A stretch of 64,000 bases of DNA, taken from the NCBI GenBank assembly GCA_023411225.1, contig JAEYPA010000105.1, positions 1-64,000 on the forward strand, in the 5' to 3' direction. This document shows, piece by piece, positions 54,940 to 63,244 of this stretch. The stretch comes from Bacillota bacterium. GTDB taxonomy: Bacteria; Bacillota; Clostridia; Lachnospirales; Lachnospiraceae. The notes under the pieces were generated by a model. It was given only the letters and a program-made list of their open reading frames with translations, did no database searches and was not told the DNA's origin. The position numbers and the translations under genes are program-made. Every line of letters starts with the position of its first letter. The first letter of the stretch is position 1.

Positions 54940-55038
54940 TGTTTATTAGAATTTAATGGAAAGACTTGCATTTTTTAACAGCCTCTTATATAATAATGAT
55001 ATCAAAATGATATCACATTTATATAGGAGGTTATTTTA

Positions 55039-56052
55039 GTGGAAAACGAAAATGTTCGTGTAGAGAGTAAAAAAAGTGTAACAGAGAAAAACATACACCC
55101 ATTTAGTGGTGGAGTGGCATTGTTATTGTTATTGTTGGATATTCTAGGTTCTATAGGGATGATTGTTGTAGCAAGTATTCTACTGTATCATGGAAATGGT
55201 ATGGTAGGCGGTCTTTTACTAGGACTTGGTATTGTGGCATTTATCCTGTTTTTTATTTTAGTAAGTGGACTTCATATTGTAAAACCTAACGAAGCTTTAG
55301 TGCTGACGTTATTTGGCCGGTATTATGGAACAGTAAAGGAAGAAGGTTTTTATTATGTAAATCCTTTTGCTACAGCATTTAATCCTTCAGCAAGGACATT
55401 TGCAGTTGGTGCTACACCAACAGGAGTATCTGCAAGTGTTAATACAAGCAGTGATTCGAGTAAGAAGATTTCCTTAAAAACTCTTACCCTACAAAACGAA
55501 AAGCAAAAGGTAAATGATGTACTGGGGAATCCAATTATTATAGGTGCTGTGGTTATCTGGAAGGTAGTAGACCCTACTAAGGCAGTGTTTGAAGTAGAAA
55601 ATTATAAAACGTATCTGTCCATCCAATGTGATTCTACCATCCGTAATATAGCTAGACTATATCCATATGATACCATGGAAGAGGACAGGGATGAAAAGAC
55701 ACTCCGGGGAAGCAGTCAGGAGATTGCCAATAGTATGAAGGAGGAGTTACAACAAAGAGTAACTGGTGCAGGTCTGTTAATCGAAGAAGTAAGAATCACT
55801 CATTTATCTTATTCTGAAGAAATAGCGGCAGCCATGCTTCAAAGGCAACAAGCAGTTGCCATTATTGCAGCCAGACAAAAGATTGTAGAGGGTGCCGTGA
55901 GTATGGTGAAGATGGCTATCGATCAATTAGGAGAAGAGGAAATTGTGGTTCTTGATGAAGAAAGAAAGGCTGCAATGGTAAGTAATCTGTTGGTTGTTCT
56001 TTGTGGCAATAAGGATGCCCAGCCGATTGTAAATAGTGGTAGTATTTATTAA
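55039..56052 (+). CDS. SPFH/band-7 domain membrane protein
   Basis: GTG 55039 has GGAGG 10 bases upstream. The 337-residue protein has two adjacent helices (about residues 28-85) and an SPFH domain from about 85 to 270 (VKPNEALVLTLFGRYYGTVKEEGFYYVNPF). Such proteins form microdomain scaffolds in the membrane. It is followed after 13 bases by a small ribbon-helix-helix-type gene, which is a recurring pairing, and then by two more genes in the same direction. Confidence 0.88.
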   Translation: MENENVRVESKKSVTEKNIHPFSGGVALLLLLLDILGSIGMIVVASILLYHGNGMVGGLLLGLGIVAFILFFILVSGLHIVKPNEALVLTLFGRYYGTVKEEGFYYVNPFATAFNPSARTFAVGATPTGVSASVNTSSDSSKKISLKTLTLQNEKQKVNDVLGNPIIIGAVVIWKVVDPTKAVFEVENYKTYLSIQCDSTIRNIARLYPYDTMEEDRDEKTLRGSSQEIANSMKEELQQRVTGAGLLIEEVRITHLSYSEEIAAAMLQRQQAVAIIAARQKIVEGAVSMVKMAIDQLGEEEIVVLDEERKAAMVSNLLVVLCGNKDAQPIVNSGSIY

Positions 56053-56065
56053 TCAGGAGGTTTAA

Positions 56066-56317
56066 ATGAAACCTGAGTTAGAAGAAAGAGAAGATAGACT
56101 GAGAAAAAAGTTAGAGCAGTTAGAGTTGTTAGAGGCACAGGTGAAAAGCAGGGAACAAAAACTCAAGGAGCAGGAAAAGGCGAAGAAACAGGTGCTTCTT
56201 CGCCTTACACCAAGTTTGTGGAATGAACTAGCGGCTTGGGCTGAGGAGGATTACCGTTCCATAAATAGTCAGATAGAATATTTGTTGGCTGAAGCTGTGA
56301 AAAAACATAGGGTATAA
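56066..56317 (+). CDS. Small coiled-coil plus Arc-like (RHH) protein next to the SPFH gene
   Basis: The 83-residue protein has a strong coiled coil in residues 1-42 (heptads of Leu and Glu: EEREDRLRKKLEQLELLEAQ) and a ribbon-helix-helix-like end (KKQVLLRLTPSLWNELAAWAEEDYRSINSQIEYLLAEAV), typical of Arc-type DNA-binding domains. AGGAGG precedes the ATG. It may bind DNA or link the SPFH scaffold to other proteins. Confidence 0.82.
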   Translation: MKPELEEREDRLRKKLEQLELLEAQVKSREQKLKEQEKAKKQVLLRLTPSLWNELAAWAEEDYRSINSQIEYLLAEAVKKHRV

Positions 56318-56384
56318 ATCTTGACAAGTATGTTAAAATAGCTTATAGAATATTTATGTAAAGAACGCAGGAAGGAATCTGGCT

Positions 56385-57617
56385 ATGAACGAAGATAAGA
56401 AAAATGTTGAAGGGCCAAGTGTTGAAGGGCAAAGTGTTGAAGAACAACAGTACAATGATTTAAAATTATTATTCAATAGTATGTCATGTATGACTGCTAC
56501 TGAAGAAAAGGTTAAATTTTATAATAAGTTGGCCGATGATTTTAATAAACTAGGAGACTTTCAGGACGCTAAGGAGTTATCCAAGCAGTGTAAGACGTTA
56601 GCCAAAGAAGCTAAGACTTTGTCTGATGATGCAAAACTTACGGAGGCCAGAGAATTAGTTGAGAATGCAAAATCAGCAGATGATCTAAACAAAGCAGATA
56701 AGCTTTTAAAAGAATTGAAAGATTATAAGGATGCTGCTGAGATTCATACCTTATGTAAAAATTCATATAGTAAATTACTAAAAAAAAGAAGACGTGGTTT
56801 GTATATGTTTTATATAGTAGTTGCCTGTGTGATAGTTTTAATCTTACTTTCAAGAGTAAATCTGGTTCGCTTTCAGTTAGGTAGGGTAGTAGGCAAAGCT
56901 GGAATGAATCGGTGGGCCGTCAGTATATTTACGGACCTTAAGGACTATAAAAACAGTGATAAGTACCTAAAGGAATATAGCTACAAAGTAGGTAAAGATA
57001 TCATGTCAGGAAAAAACCTTGGTAAAAATGATTACAATAAAGCCAAGGATGCTTTTTTAGCAGCAGATGGGTATAAAAAAGCCCATCAATGGATTGCTGA
57101 TATTGAACAAAAACAATTGACATATAAAAATGTTGGAGAGAAAATCAAGTTAGGAAAAGCTAAATGGGTAATTGCAGAAAAACAGGATAATAAGGTTTTG
57201 GTTGTGAAGGTGGATGGAATCTTAGATCTTCCCTATTCCATAAATGAAGGGAATGTAACATGGGAGAACTCTTCTCTAAGGAACTATCTGAATACTATAT
57301 TTCTTGAGGATAATTTTACGAAGGAAGAATGTAAATATATATTAGATACCAAGGTCCTTTCCGCAGATAATAGCCAGTATCACACCTTAGGTGGCAATGA
57401 TACTGTGGATAAGATATTTATACTAAGTGCAGAAGAGCAATTAAAATACAAAGAAGTATTAAATAAACATGGTAACAACAGTTGGTTAAGAAATCCAGGA
57501 GCTTCTCCAGATACAGCTATATTTCTTACTCCTAAAGGCCAGATTATGTATTATGGATATACTGCTGATTCTATAGATGTGTTAACAGTACCGGCATTCT
57601 GGTATCAATTAGATTAA
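56385..57617 (+). CDS. Membrane protein with DUF6273 domain and TPR-like N-terminus
   Basis: The 410-residue protein has an N-terminal cytosolic part with loose helical repeats around Asp-Tyr/Phe-Lys/Gln-Asp (GDFQDAKEL, KDYKDAAEI), one helix at about residues 140-160 (LYMFYIVVACVIVLILLS), further repeats (DYKNSDKYL, GYKKAHQWI), then the DUF6273 domain (about 255-410: KAKWVIAEKQDNKVLVVKVDGILDLPYS...TWENSSLRNYLN). Residues 8-22 are a three-copy repeat. DUF6273 has no known function. GCAGGAAGG precedes the ATG. Confidence 0.82.
   Translation: MNEDKKNVEGPSVEGQSVEEQQYNDLKLLFNSMSCMTATEEKVKFYNKLADDFNKLGDFQDAKELSKQCKTLAKEAKTLSDDAKLTEARELVENAKSADDLNKADKLLKELKDYKDAAEIHTLCKNSYSKLLKKRRRGLYMFYIVVACVIVLILLSRVNLVRFQLGRVVGKAGMNRWAVSIFTDLKDYKNSDKYLKEYSYKVGKDIMSGKNLGKNDYNKAKDAFLAADGYKKAHQWIADIEQKQLTYKNVGEKIKLGKAKWVIAEKQDNKVLVVKVDGILDLPYSINEGNVTWENSSLRNYLNTIFLEDNFTKEECKYILDTKVLSADNSQYHTLGGNDTVDKIFILSAEEQLKYKEVLNKHGNNSWLRNPGASPDTAIFLTPKGQIMYYGYTADSIDVLTVPAFWYQLD
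56406..56450 (+). repeat. Three tandem 15-base units at the start of the DUF6273 gene
   Basis: GTTGAAGGGCCAAGT is followed by a near-identical copy at 56421 and a diverged third copy at 56436. They encode VEGPS, VEGQS and VEEQQ. The units are in frame, so copy-number change would not break the gene. Confidence 0.75.
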
Positions 57618-57628
57618 AGAGGGATGGT

Positions 57629-58099
57629 ATGTATAATAAATTAACCCAGTCGGATATAAGAAAGTTGGAAGAAGAGATAGAATACCGCAGGTTAGTGGTT
57701 CGTAAGGAAGCCTTAGAGGCTGTAAAGGAAGCAAGAGCTCAAGGCGATCTTAGTGAAAACTTCGAGTATTATGCAGCGAAAAAAGATAAGAATAAGAATG
57801 AGAGCCGTATTCGTTATCTACAGAGAATGATTAAGACAGCAATAATTGTGTCGGAGGATTCCAAGGAAGATGAAGTTGGCCTTAATAAGAAAGTGGAGTT
57901 GTATCTTGAAGAGGATGACGATACAGTGATTTATGAAATAGTTACTACCGTTCAGGGTAACTCTCTAATGAACAAAATTAGCATAGAATCCCCACTGGGT
58001 AAAGCTCTCTTCGGTCATAAGATAGGTGATAGAGTACAGATTTATGTAAATAAGGATTATAGCTATTATGTAGTGATTAAGAGAATCGACAATATATAA
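57629..58099 (+). CDS. greA: GreA/GreB-family transcript cleavage factor
   Basis: The 156-residue protein has the Gre coiled coil (residues 1-75) with the tip GDLSENFEYYAAKKDK, which matches GDLSENAEYDAAK; the acidic Asp and Glu that hold the catalytic Mg near RNA polymerase are kept. The C-terminal domain (ISIESPLGKALFGHKIGDRV) is the FKBP-like polymerase-binding part. It helps stalled RNA polymerase restart by transcript cleavage. The gene starts 11 bases after the DUF6273 gene, so it is in the same transcript. Whether it is the primary Gre of the organism is unknown. Confidence 0.88.
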   Translation: MYNKLTQSDIRKLEEEIEYRRLVVRKEALEAVKEARAQGDLSENFEYYAAKKDKNKNESRIRYLQRMIKTAIIVSEDSKEDEVGLNKKVELYLEEDDDTVIYEIVTTVQGNSLMNKISIESPLGKALFGHKIGDRVQIYVNKDYSYYVVIKRIDNI

Positions 58100-58103
58100 A
58101 GAT

Positions 58104-58140
58104 AATGGGAAACTGTAGGAGACAACAGTTTCCCATTTAT
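58104..58140. terminator. Bidirectional terminator between gre and the transporter
   Basis: AATGGGAAACTGT (58104-58116) and ACAGTTTCCCATT (58125-58137) pair perfectly across 8 bases and lie between convergent genes. Confidence 0.88.
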
Positions 58141-58145
58141 ATTTC

Positions 58146-59537
58146 TTATAGAGTAATCCATCCAAATACACTAGCAATGGAGCTGATTAGTATAATAGCA
58201 ATACAGATAGGTGCTAGGTACTTTATGAAGAACTCATACATTTTTTTTCGATGGAAGGCGGAAGAGATTTCTACTTCTTTCGCAATCGCTTTAAAACCAG
58301 TTACATATACAATTAAAAGACAAGTGGATAAGGCTGCAATTGGCATCATAATGGAATTGGTCAAAAAATCAAAGAAATCCAAGAAGGACATTCCAAAAAC
58401 CTTAATGAAGTCCAGTGCACCGTATCCAAGTGCGGAAGCAGTGCCTAAAACCATCATGATAAGTCCCATTAAAAGGCAAGATTGCATACGTCCCCATTTT
58501 AATTCGTCCACCAAGGTTGAAACACTAGTTTCCAATAAGGAAATTGCACTTGTCAAGGCAGCTAAAAGGACGAGGAGAAAGAATATAATTCCTGCAGGTG
58601 TACCGATTCCCATACTTGCAAATACCTTAGGAAGGGTAATGAACATGAGAGATGGTCCAGCCTTAAGGGTATCCGGGTTACCTCCGGAAAAGGCAAATAC
58701 GGCGGGGATAATCATAAGACCAGCTAAAACAGCGATTCCAGTATCAAAGATTTCTACCTGCTTAGTAGAGGATTCAATATCCACATCCTTTTTCATGTAG
58801 GATCCATAGGTATACAGAACCCCCATCGCTATGGAAAGAGAATAAAACATTTGTCCCATAGCTGCAACCACAGTCATCCAGGAAAAATTTTTGAAGTTTG
58901 GTATAAGGAAGTATTTCACACCTTCCATGGCACCTGGTCGGGTTATAGAGTATATCGTAACAATAATGGACAGGAGGACAAGAAGAGGCATCATAATCTT
59001 AGACACTCGTTCAATTCCATTCGTTACACCTGCTAGAATTACGAGAAAGACCATCGCGGAGAATACAATAAACGCCATCTCTGTGTCTATGGATGAGCTG
59101 ATAAAATCATTGAAATAGGAATCTCCTGCCAATACATTTACATTTCCTTTTACATATTCAAATAAATATTTGACTACCCAGCCACCGATTACACTGTAGT
59201 ATGGCACAATCAGCATAGGGATAACAGCATTGATCCAGCCCCCTAATTTAAAGGGTAGTTTTTTCCCGAAGGTTGCAAAAGCCCCAACCGGACTTTTTCC
59301 AGTCATACGCCCCAAAGCAGTTTCTGACACAATTAGAACATAGCCAAAAGTCAGCATCAAAATCAAATACACGACTAAGAACATACTTCCGCCGTATTTG
59401 GCAGCTAGGTAAGGAAAACGCCATATATTACCTAGGCCCACAGCTGAACCGGCTACGGCTAGGACATAGCCAATACGTCCAGAAAAATTAGCGCGAGGCG
59501 AATGAACTGACTGTGTCTTGGATACGTGTTTCTTCAT
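58146..59537 (-). CDS. Sodium-dependent transporter of the NSS/SNF family
   Basis: The 463-residue protein has eleven to twelve helices and the NSS first helix RIGYVLAVAGSAVGLGNIWRFPYLA, with unwound-helix residues that bind Na+ and substrate (AVGLGN). It most likely imports an amino acid or a related compound; the substrate cannot be read from sequence. AGGAGGAAATG precedes ATG 59537. It faces the gre operon across a terminator. Confidence 0.92.
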   Translation of the reverse strand: MKKHVSKTQSVHSPRANFSGRIGYVLAVAGSAVGLGNIWRFPYLAAKYGGSMFLVVYLILMLTFGYVLIVSETALGRMTGKSPVGAFATFGKKLPFKLGGWINAVIPMLIVPYYSVIGGWVVKYLFEYVKGNVNVLAGDSYFNDFISSSIDTEMAFIVFSAMVFLVILAGVTNGIERVSKIMMPLLVLLSIIVTIYSITRPGAMEGVKYFLIPNFKNFSWMTVVAAMGQMFYSLSIAMGVLYTYGSYMKKDVDIESSTKQVEIFDTGIAVLAGLMIIPAVFAFSGGNPDTLKAGPSLMFITLPKVFASMGIGTPAGIIFFLLVLLAALTSAISLLETSVSTLVDELKWGRMQSCLLMGLIMMVLGTASALGYGALDFIKVFGMSFLDFFDFLTNSIMMPIAALSTCLLIVYVTGFKAIAKEVEISSAFHRKKMYEFFIKYLAPICIAIILISSIASVFGWITL

Positions 59538-59853
59538 TTCATTTCCTCCTTAGTATAATAGATAATGTAAGGATATCATTGAAGTAATCAACTTGCAATC
59601 GGAAAAATATATTAGTCGAAATATGTAGAACATTTAGTAAAAAGTTGTAGTGAATTTAGGAACCTTAAAGAAAAAACAGTAGGACTTTAATGTTTTGATC
59701 ATATCATCAGACAAACTAAGTGTCTTAGAATAATATTGAAAACAGAATATTTTTAGTATAATATGGTATAAACATGAAATTATGAATAATAGATAGAGGG
59801 TAACATGAAAGAGGTACATAGTATCCATATTCTGAAGAGGAAGGTGAGATGAT
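59538..59853. other. AT-rich intergenic region, no gene recognised
   Basis: About 316 bases between divergent genes with no open frame of coding character on either strand. It probably holds both promoters; I could not assign boxes with confidence. Confidence 0.6.
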
Positions 59854-60399
59854 ATGGAATTAGAACTAAGAAATATTGAAATGAATGAGTTAAATAGGGA
59901 CTTGTTTTCTCATTTTATTCGCAGACAAGTCGTAACGGAATGCTTTCGTAAAATGGAAGGTCAGTGGGTAACAAAGGAGAATCCATTTGTTGATGACTGG
60001 TCAGAGGAAGATTATGAGGAACTCCTATATTATTTAAAAAATACAGTGAGGACAGGAGGACTCTTAGTAGGATCATTTTACGACAATAAGCTAAAAGGAT
60101 TTGTCTCTGTAGAAGGGAATCCCATCGGGAGCAAAGGTCAGTATTATGATTTGTCTAGTATTCATGTGTCGGAAGATTGTAGAGGACAGGGTATCGGTAA
60201 GCTTTTATTTTTAAGGGCTAAGGAGTATGTTAGAGAAAGAGGAGGAAAAAAGCTTTATATATCTGCACACTCTGCAGTAGAAACCCAGGCTTTTTATAGA
60301 TCCATGGGATGTGTGGAGGCAGAAGAATATATCGCAGAGCATGTGGCAAGAGAGCCTCGGGATTGTCAGTTGGAATGTGACGTTATCCTCAAAAGTTAA
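59854..60399 (+). CDS. GNAT-family N-acetyltransferase
   Basis: The 181-residue protein is a single GNAT domain: the strand DLSSIHVSEDCRGQGIGKLLFLRAKEYV carries the acetyl-CoA loop RGQGIG near residue 110, and KKLYISAHSAVETQAFYRSMGC ends it. AAGGTGAGATG lies upstream of the ATG. The acceptor substrate is unknown. It is 27 bases before the PhzF gene and probably co-transcribed. Confidence 0.88.
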   Translation: MELELRNIEMNELNRDLFSHFIRRQVVTECFRKMEGQWVTKENPFVDDWSEEDYEELLYYLKNTVRTGGLLVGSFYDNKLKGFVSVEGNPIGSKGQYYDLSSIHVSEDCRGQGIGKLLFLRAKEYVRERGGKKLYISAHSAVETQAFYRSMGCVEAEEYIAEHVAREPRDCQLECDVILKS

Positions 60400-60426
60400 A
60401 AATAAAAGGAAAGAAGGATAGATAAT

Positions 60427-61203
60427 ATGCAATACTATATGATTGATGCATTTGCGGATGAAGTATTTAAGGGCAATCCAGCTGGGGTATGTATTCTGGA
60501 TGAACCATTGGCGGAAGAAAAGATGCAAAAGATTGCATTTGAAAATAATTTATCAGAAACAGCATTTGTGTACCCAGAGGGTACTCGTTATAATCTTAGG
60601 TGGTTTACACCAACTTTTGAGATTGATTTATGTGGACACGCTACATTGGCAACTGCGTATGTGCTTAGTCATTATATAGATAGCAAGTCTTCTGTATTTG
60701 AGTTTGATACTGCTAGTGGATTACTGACGGTGACAAAATGTGATGATTTGTATGAAATGTCACTTCCCCTTAAGATGCCACAAGTCATGCCAACTACAAA
60801 GGAATTGAATGAACTTCTTGGAGTGGAAGCTGTAGCACTTTATTCTGAGAGAGATCTCTATGTAGAATTAAAGAGTGAGGAAGAGGTAAAGTCTTATGTT
60901 CCGGACTACGCGGCTCTTCAGACTATTACGAAATGGCTAGGTGTGGTCCTTACAGCACCTGGAACAGATTGTGATTTTGTCTCTAGATACCTATGCCCAG
61001 AATTAAATATGGAAGACCCCGTTACCGGTTCTTCCCACAGCAGTCTGGTCCCATTATGGAGTAAAAAGCTGGGTAAGACAGAGTTAGTTGCGAAGCAACT
61101 ATCAAAACGAGGCGGTATCTTATATTGTAACTTAGAAGGAGACAGAGTAATAGTGGCAGGGAAGGCTGTGCTGTATCTAAAAGGTGAGATAGAGGTATCC
61201 TAA
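60427..61203 (+). CDS. PhzF-family isomerase
   Basis: The 258-residue protein begins MQYYMIDAFADEVFKGNPAGV with the family motif, has the catalytic Glu44 in NLSETAFV, DLCGHATLATAYVL and the late EDPVTGSSHSSL. PhzF isomerises a phenazine precursor, but most family members act on unknown small metabolites; no phenazine gene is nearby. AAAGAAGG precedes the ATG, and the acetyltransferase is directly upstream. Confidence 0.92.
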   Translation: MQYYMIDAFADEVFKGNPAGVCILDEPLAEEKMQKIAFENNLSETAFVYPEGTRYNLRWFTPTFEIDLCGHATLATAYVLSHYIDSKSSVFEFDTASGLLTVTKCDDLYEMSLPLKMPQVMPTTKELNELLGVEAVALYSERDLYVELKSEEEVKSYVPDYAALQTITKWLGVVLTAPGTDCDFVSRYLCPELNMEDPVTGSSHSSLVPLWSKKLGKTELVAKQLSKRGGILYCNLEGDRVIVAGKAVLYLKGEIEVS

Positions 61204-61550
61204 GTCAGAGGTGCCCTGTGAGAGTGACAGCTAGACGGTTATTAAAATATAAACAAATATTACGAAGAAATATATGGAATAAGGTAGAAAGAACTGTTAT
61301 AATGTAATATGTAATGAGTTAGACAAAGTATTCATCTTCAAATGCATTTAAGAAAATGGTGGACATGGAAGGTATATTGTGAAACCTTAAGAGATGTGGT
61401 ATCATATAGATACAATCTAAAACAATTATGTTCTTTCTTCTTACTGGAAGAGACGAAAAAAGGTATTACATATTACGAATAACATTATACTGTATAAAGA
61501 AACTATATGAAACTATAAACTCTATATTTAAAAGAAAGGATAGGATTAAA
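61204..61550. other. Intergenic region before the ferritin gene
   Basis: About 347 bases with no convincing gene. It contains a likely ferritin promoter (61377-61405), giving a leader of about 140 bases. Confidence 0.6.
61377..61405 (+). promoter_or_regulatory. Probable ferritin promoter
   Basis: TTGTGA (61377-61382), 17 bases, TATCAT (61400-61405). The match is moderate. No Fur or PerR box is recognised in the flanking sequence. Confidence 0.5.
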
Positions 61551-62063
61551 ATGCTTAACAAAGAAATAACAAAGTTATTAAACGAACAGATTAATAAGGA
61601 ACTGTACTCTGCATATTTATATTTAGATATGGCAAATTATTATGCAGATCAAAATCTAAATGGATTTGAAAATTGGTTTTATATACAAACCCAAGAGGAA
61701 AGAGATCATGCAATGCTATTTCGTCAATACATACTAAATAATGGTGAATCAGTTGTTTTAACAGATATTGCTGGACTTAATGAAAAGTATAGTGATTTTA
61801 GAGAACCATTGGTAAAAGCTTTGGAACATGAAGAATATGTAACTGCTTCCATAAATAAAATATATGGAGAAGCTTATAAAATAAACGATTTTCGTACTAT
61901 GCAGTTCCTTGATTGGTTTATCAAAGAACAGGGCGAGGAAGAAAAGAATGCAGATGATAATATCAAAAAATATGATTTATTTGCAGGTGATCCAAAAGGA
62001 TTATATATGTTGGATAACGAAATGAAAGCTCGAGTATATGCAGCTCCATCCTTAGTCCTATAG
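61551..62063 (+). CDS. ftnA: Ferritin (iron-storage protein)
   Basis: The 170-residue protein has the non-haem ferritin fold. Ferroxidase ligands Glu17, Glu50 and His53 (TQEERDHAMLF) and the conserved NKELYSAYLYLDMANY helix are present, with FIKEQGEEE later giving the remaining Glu and Gln ligands. It stores iron as ferric oxide inside a 24-subunit shell and protects against peroxide. ATG 61551 follows AAAGGA; an upstream in-frame ATG would add 41 non-ferritin residues. Confidence 0.95.
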   Translation: MLNKEITKLLNEQINKELYSAYLYLDMANYYADQNLNGFENWFYIQTQEERDHAMLFRQYILNNGESVVLTDIAGLNEKYSDFREPLVKALEHEEYVTASINKIYGEAYKINDFRTMQFLDWFIKEQGEEEKNADDNIKKYDLFAGDPKGLYMLDNEMKARVYAAPSLVL

Positions 62064-62113
62064 TAGGATACATAATATAATTATTCAATACTGAAGAGCC
62101 CATTGAAGGCATA

Positions 62114-62166
62114 AATAATAGCTATTATTCCAGGTCATTTAAACATGGGGTAATAGCTATTTATTA
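62114..62166 (+). terminator. Terminator after the ferritin gene
   Basis: AATAATAGCTATTATTCC (62114-62131) pairs with GGGGTAATAGCTATTTATT (62147-62165) with slight imperfections; T-rich sequence follows. Confidence 0.75.
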
Positions 62167-62234
62167 TATTAATAGTTTAAGAAAGTTTTCTTTCTTTAAA
62201 ACGATGGACAGTACGGATACAGGGAAGGATTGTC

Positions 62235-62996
62235 ATGAAAGAATGGTTTTCTATAGATCAAATTGACACAGTTACACATATTATCAGCGAATATCGTCAC
62301 TGGGAGGAAACACATAGTTATCTGCTAGAGGGCAATGAACGAGCTTTACTGATAGACACAGGTCTTGGTATCTGCAATATATCAGAAGAGGTGAAAAAAC
62401 TTACTGATAAACCAGTGACAGCAGTTGCCACACACATTCACTGGGATCATATCGGTGGTCATAAATATTACCCAGACTTTTATGCGCATGAAGCAGAACT
62501 GAACTGGCTTTCCGGGGAATTTCCACTAACCATTTCTACCATTTGTGAAATGGTGGTTGATCGTTGTGATTTACCTGAGAATTATGATGTCAGTACTTAT
62601 GAATTCTTTCAGGGAACACCAACACAAGTATTGCATGATGGTAATACTATTGATCTCGGTGGTCGTATTATTACGGTACTACATACACCAGGACATTCTC
62701 CCGGGCATATGTGCTTCTGGGAGCAAGAACGAGGGTATCTTTTTACGGGTGATCTGGTTTACAAGGACACCTTGTTTGCTTACTATCCTTCCACTGATCC
62801 ACAGGCATATCTTAAATCTCTCCAAAAGGTTGCTGCTTTGTCAGTAAAACGTGTATTTCCAGCGCATCATACGTTAGATATACAACCAGAAATTCTCATT
62901 CGTATGAAGGATGCGCTTTACCAACTTGATAAAGTAGGGAAGCTAAAGCATGGAAGTGGAACATTTCATTATGGAGACTGGGGAATCTGGCTATGA
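62235..62996 (+). CDS. MBL-fold metallo-hydrolase
   Basis: The 253-residue protein has the metallo-beta-lactamase fold motif H-x-H-x-D-H at His67, His69, Asp71, His72 (THIHWDHIGGHKY), the later HTPGHSPGH near residue 150, FTGDLVYKD and PAHHTLD. Two metals hydrolyse a thioester, lactone or phosphodiester; the exact substrate is unknown. AGGGAAGG precedes the ATG. Confidence 0.92.
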   Translation: MKEWFSIDQIDTVTHIISEYRHWEETHSYLLEGNERALLIDTGLGICNISEEVKKLTDKPVTAVATHIHWDHIGGHKYYPDFYAHEAELNWLSGEFPLTISTICEMVVDRCDLPENYDVSTYEFFQGTPTQVLHDGNTIDLGGRIITVLHTPGHSPGHMCFWEQERGYLFTGDLVYKDTLFAYYPSTDPQAYLKSLQKVAALSVKRVFPAHHTLDIQPEILIRMKDALYQLDKVGKLKHGSGTFHYGDWGIWL

Positions 62997-63043
62997 CATA
63001 AATATTGTGGCAGATGATATTGATGAGTCTGATACGGTGTAAA

Positions 63044-63088
63044 TATAATCAGGGGCTTTCGTTCATTAGGAAAGCCCCTGATTATATT
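63044..63088 (+). terminator. Terminator after the MBL hydrolase gene
   Basis: TATAATCAGGGGCTTTC (63044-63060) and GAAAGCCCCTGATTATA (63070-63086) form a perfect 17-base stem with a 9-base loop. Confidence 0.9.
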
Positions 63089-63244
63089 ATGTAAGGTATT
63101 CATAGGATAACCGTCTATGCTGTTGATTGTGAGATATTGGTACAAGACTATGCACTGCGAAATATAATACATAAATCGAGTGATACTATTATAGAAATTC
63201 TATCTTTAATGGAATATAATATAATGAGTATAAGGAGGATAAGT

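Noticed and set aside
58105..58800. A 231-codon plus-strand frame opposite the sodium-dependent transporter gene
   Set aside because: It is antisense to a strongly conserved transporter and has no ribosome site or family similarity.
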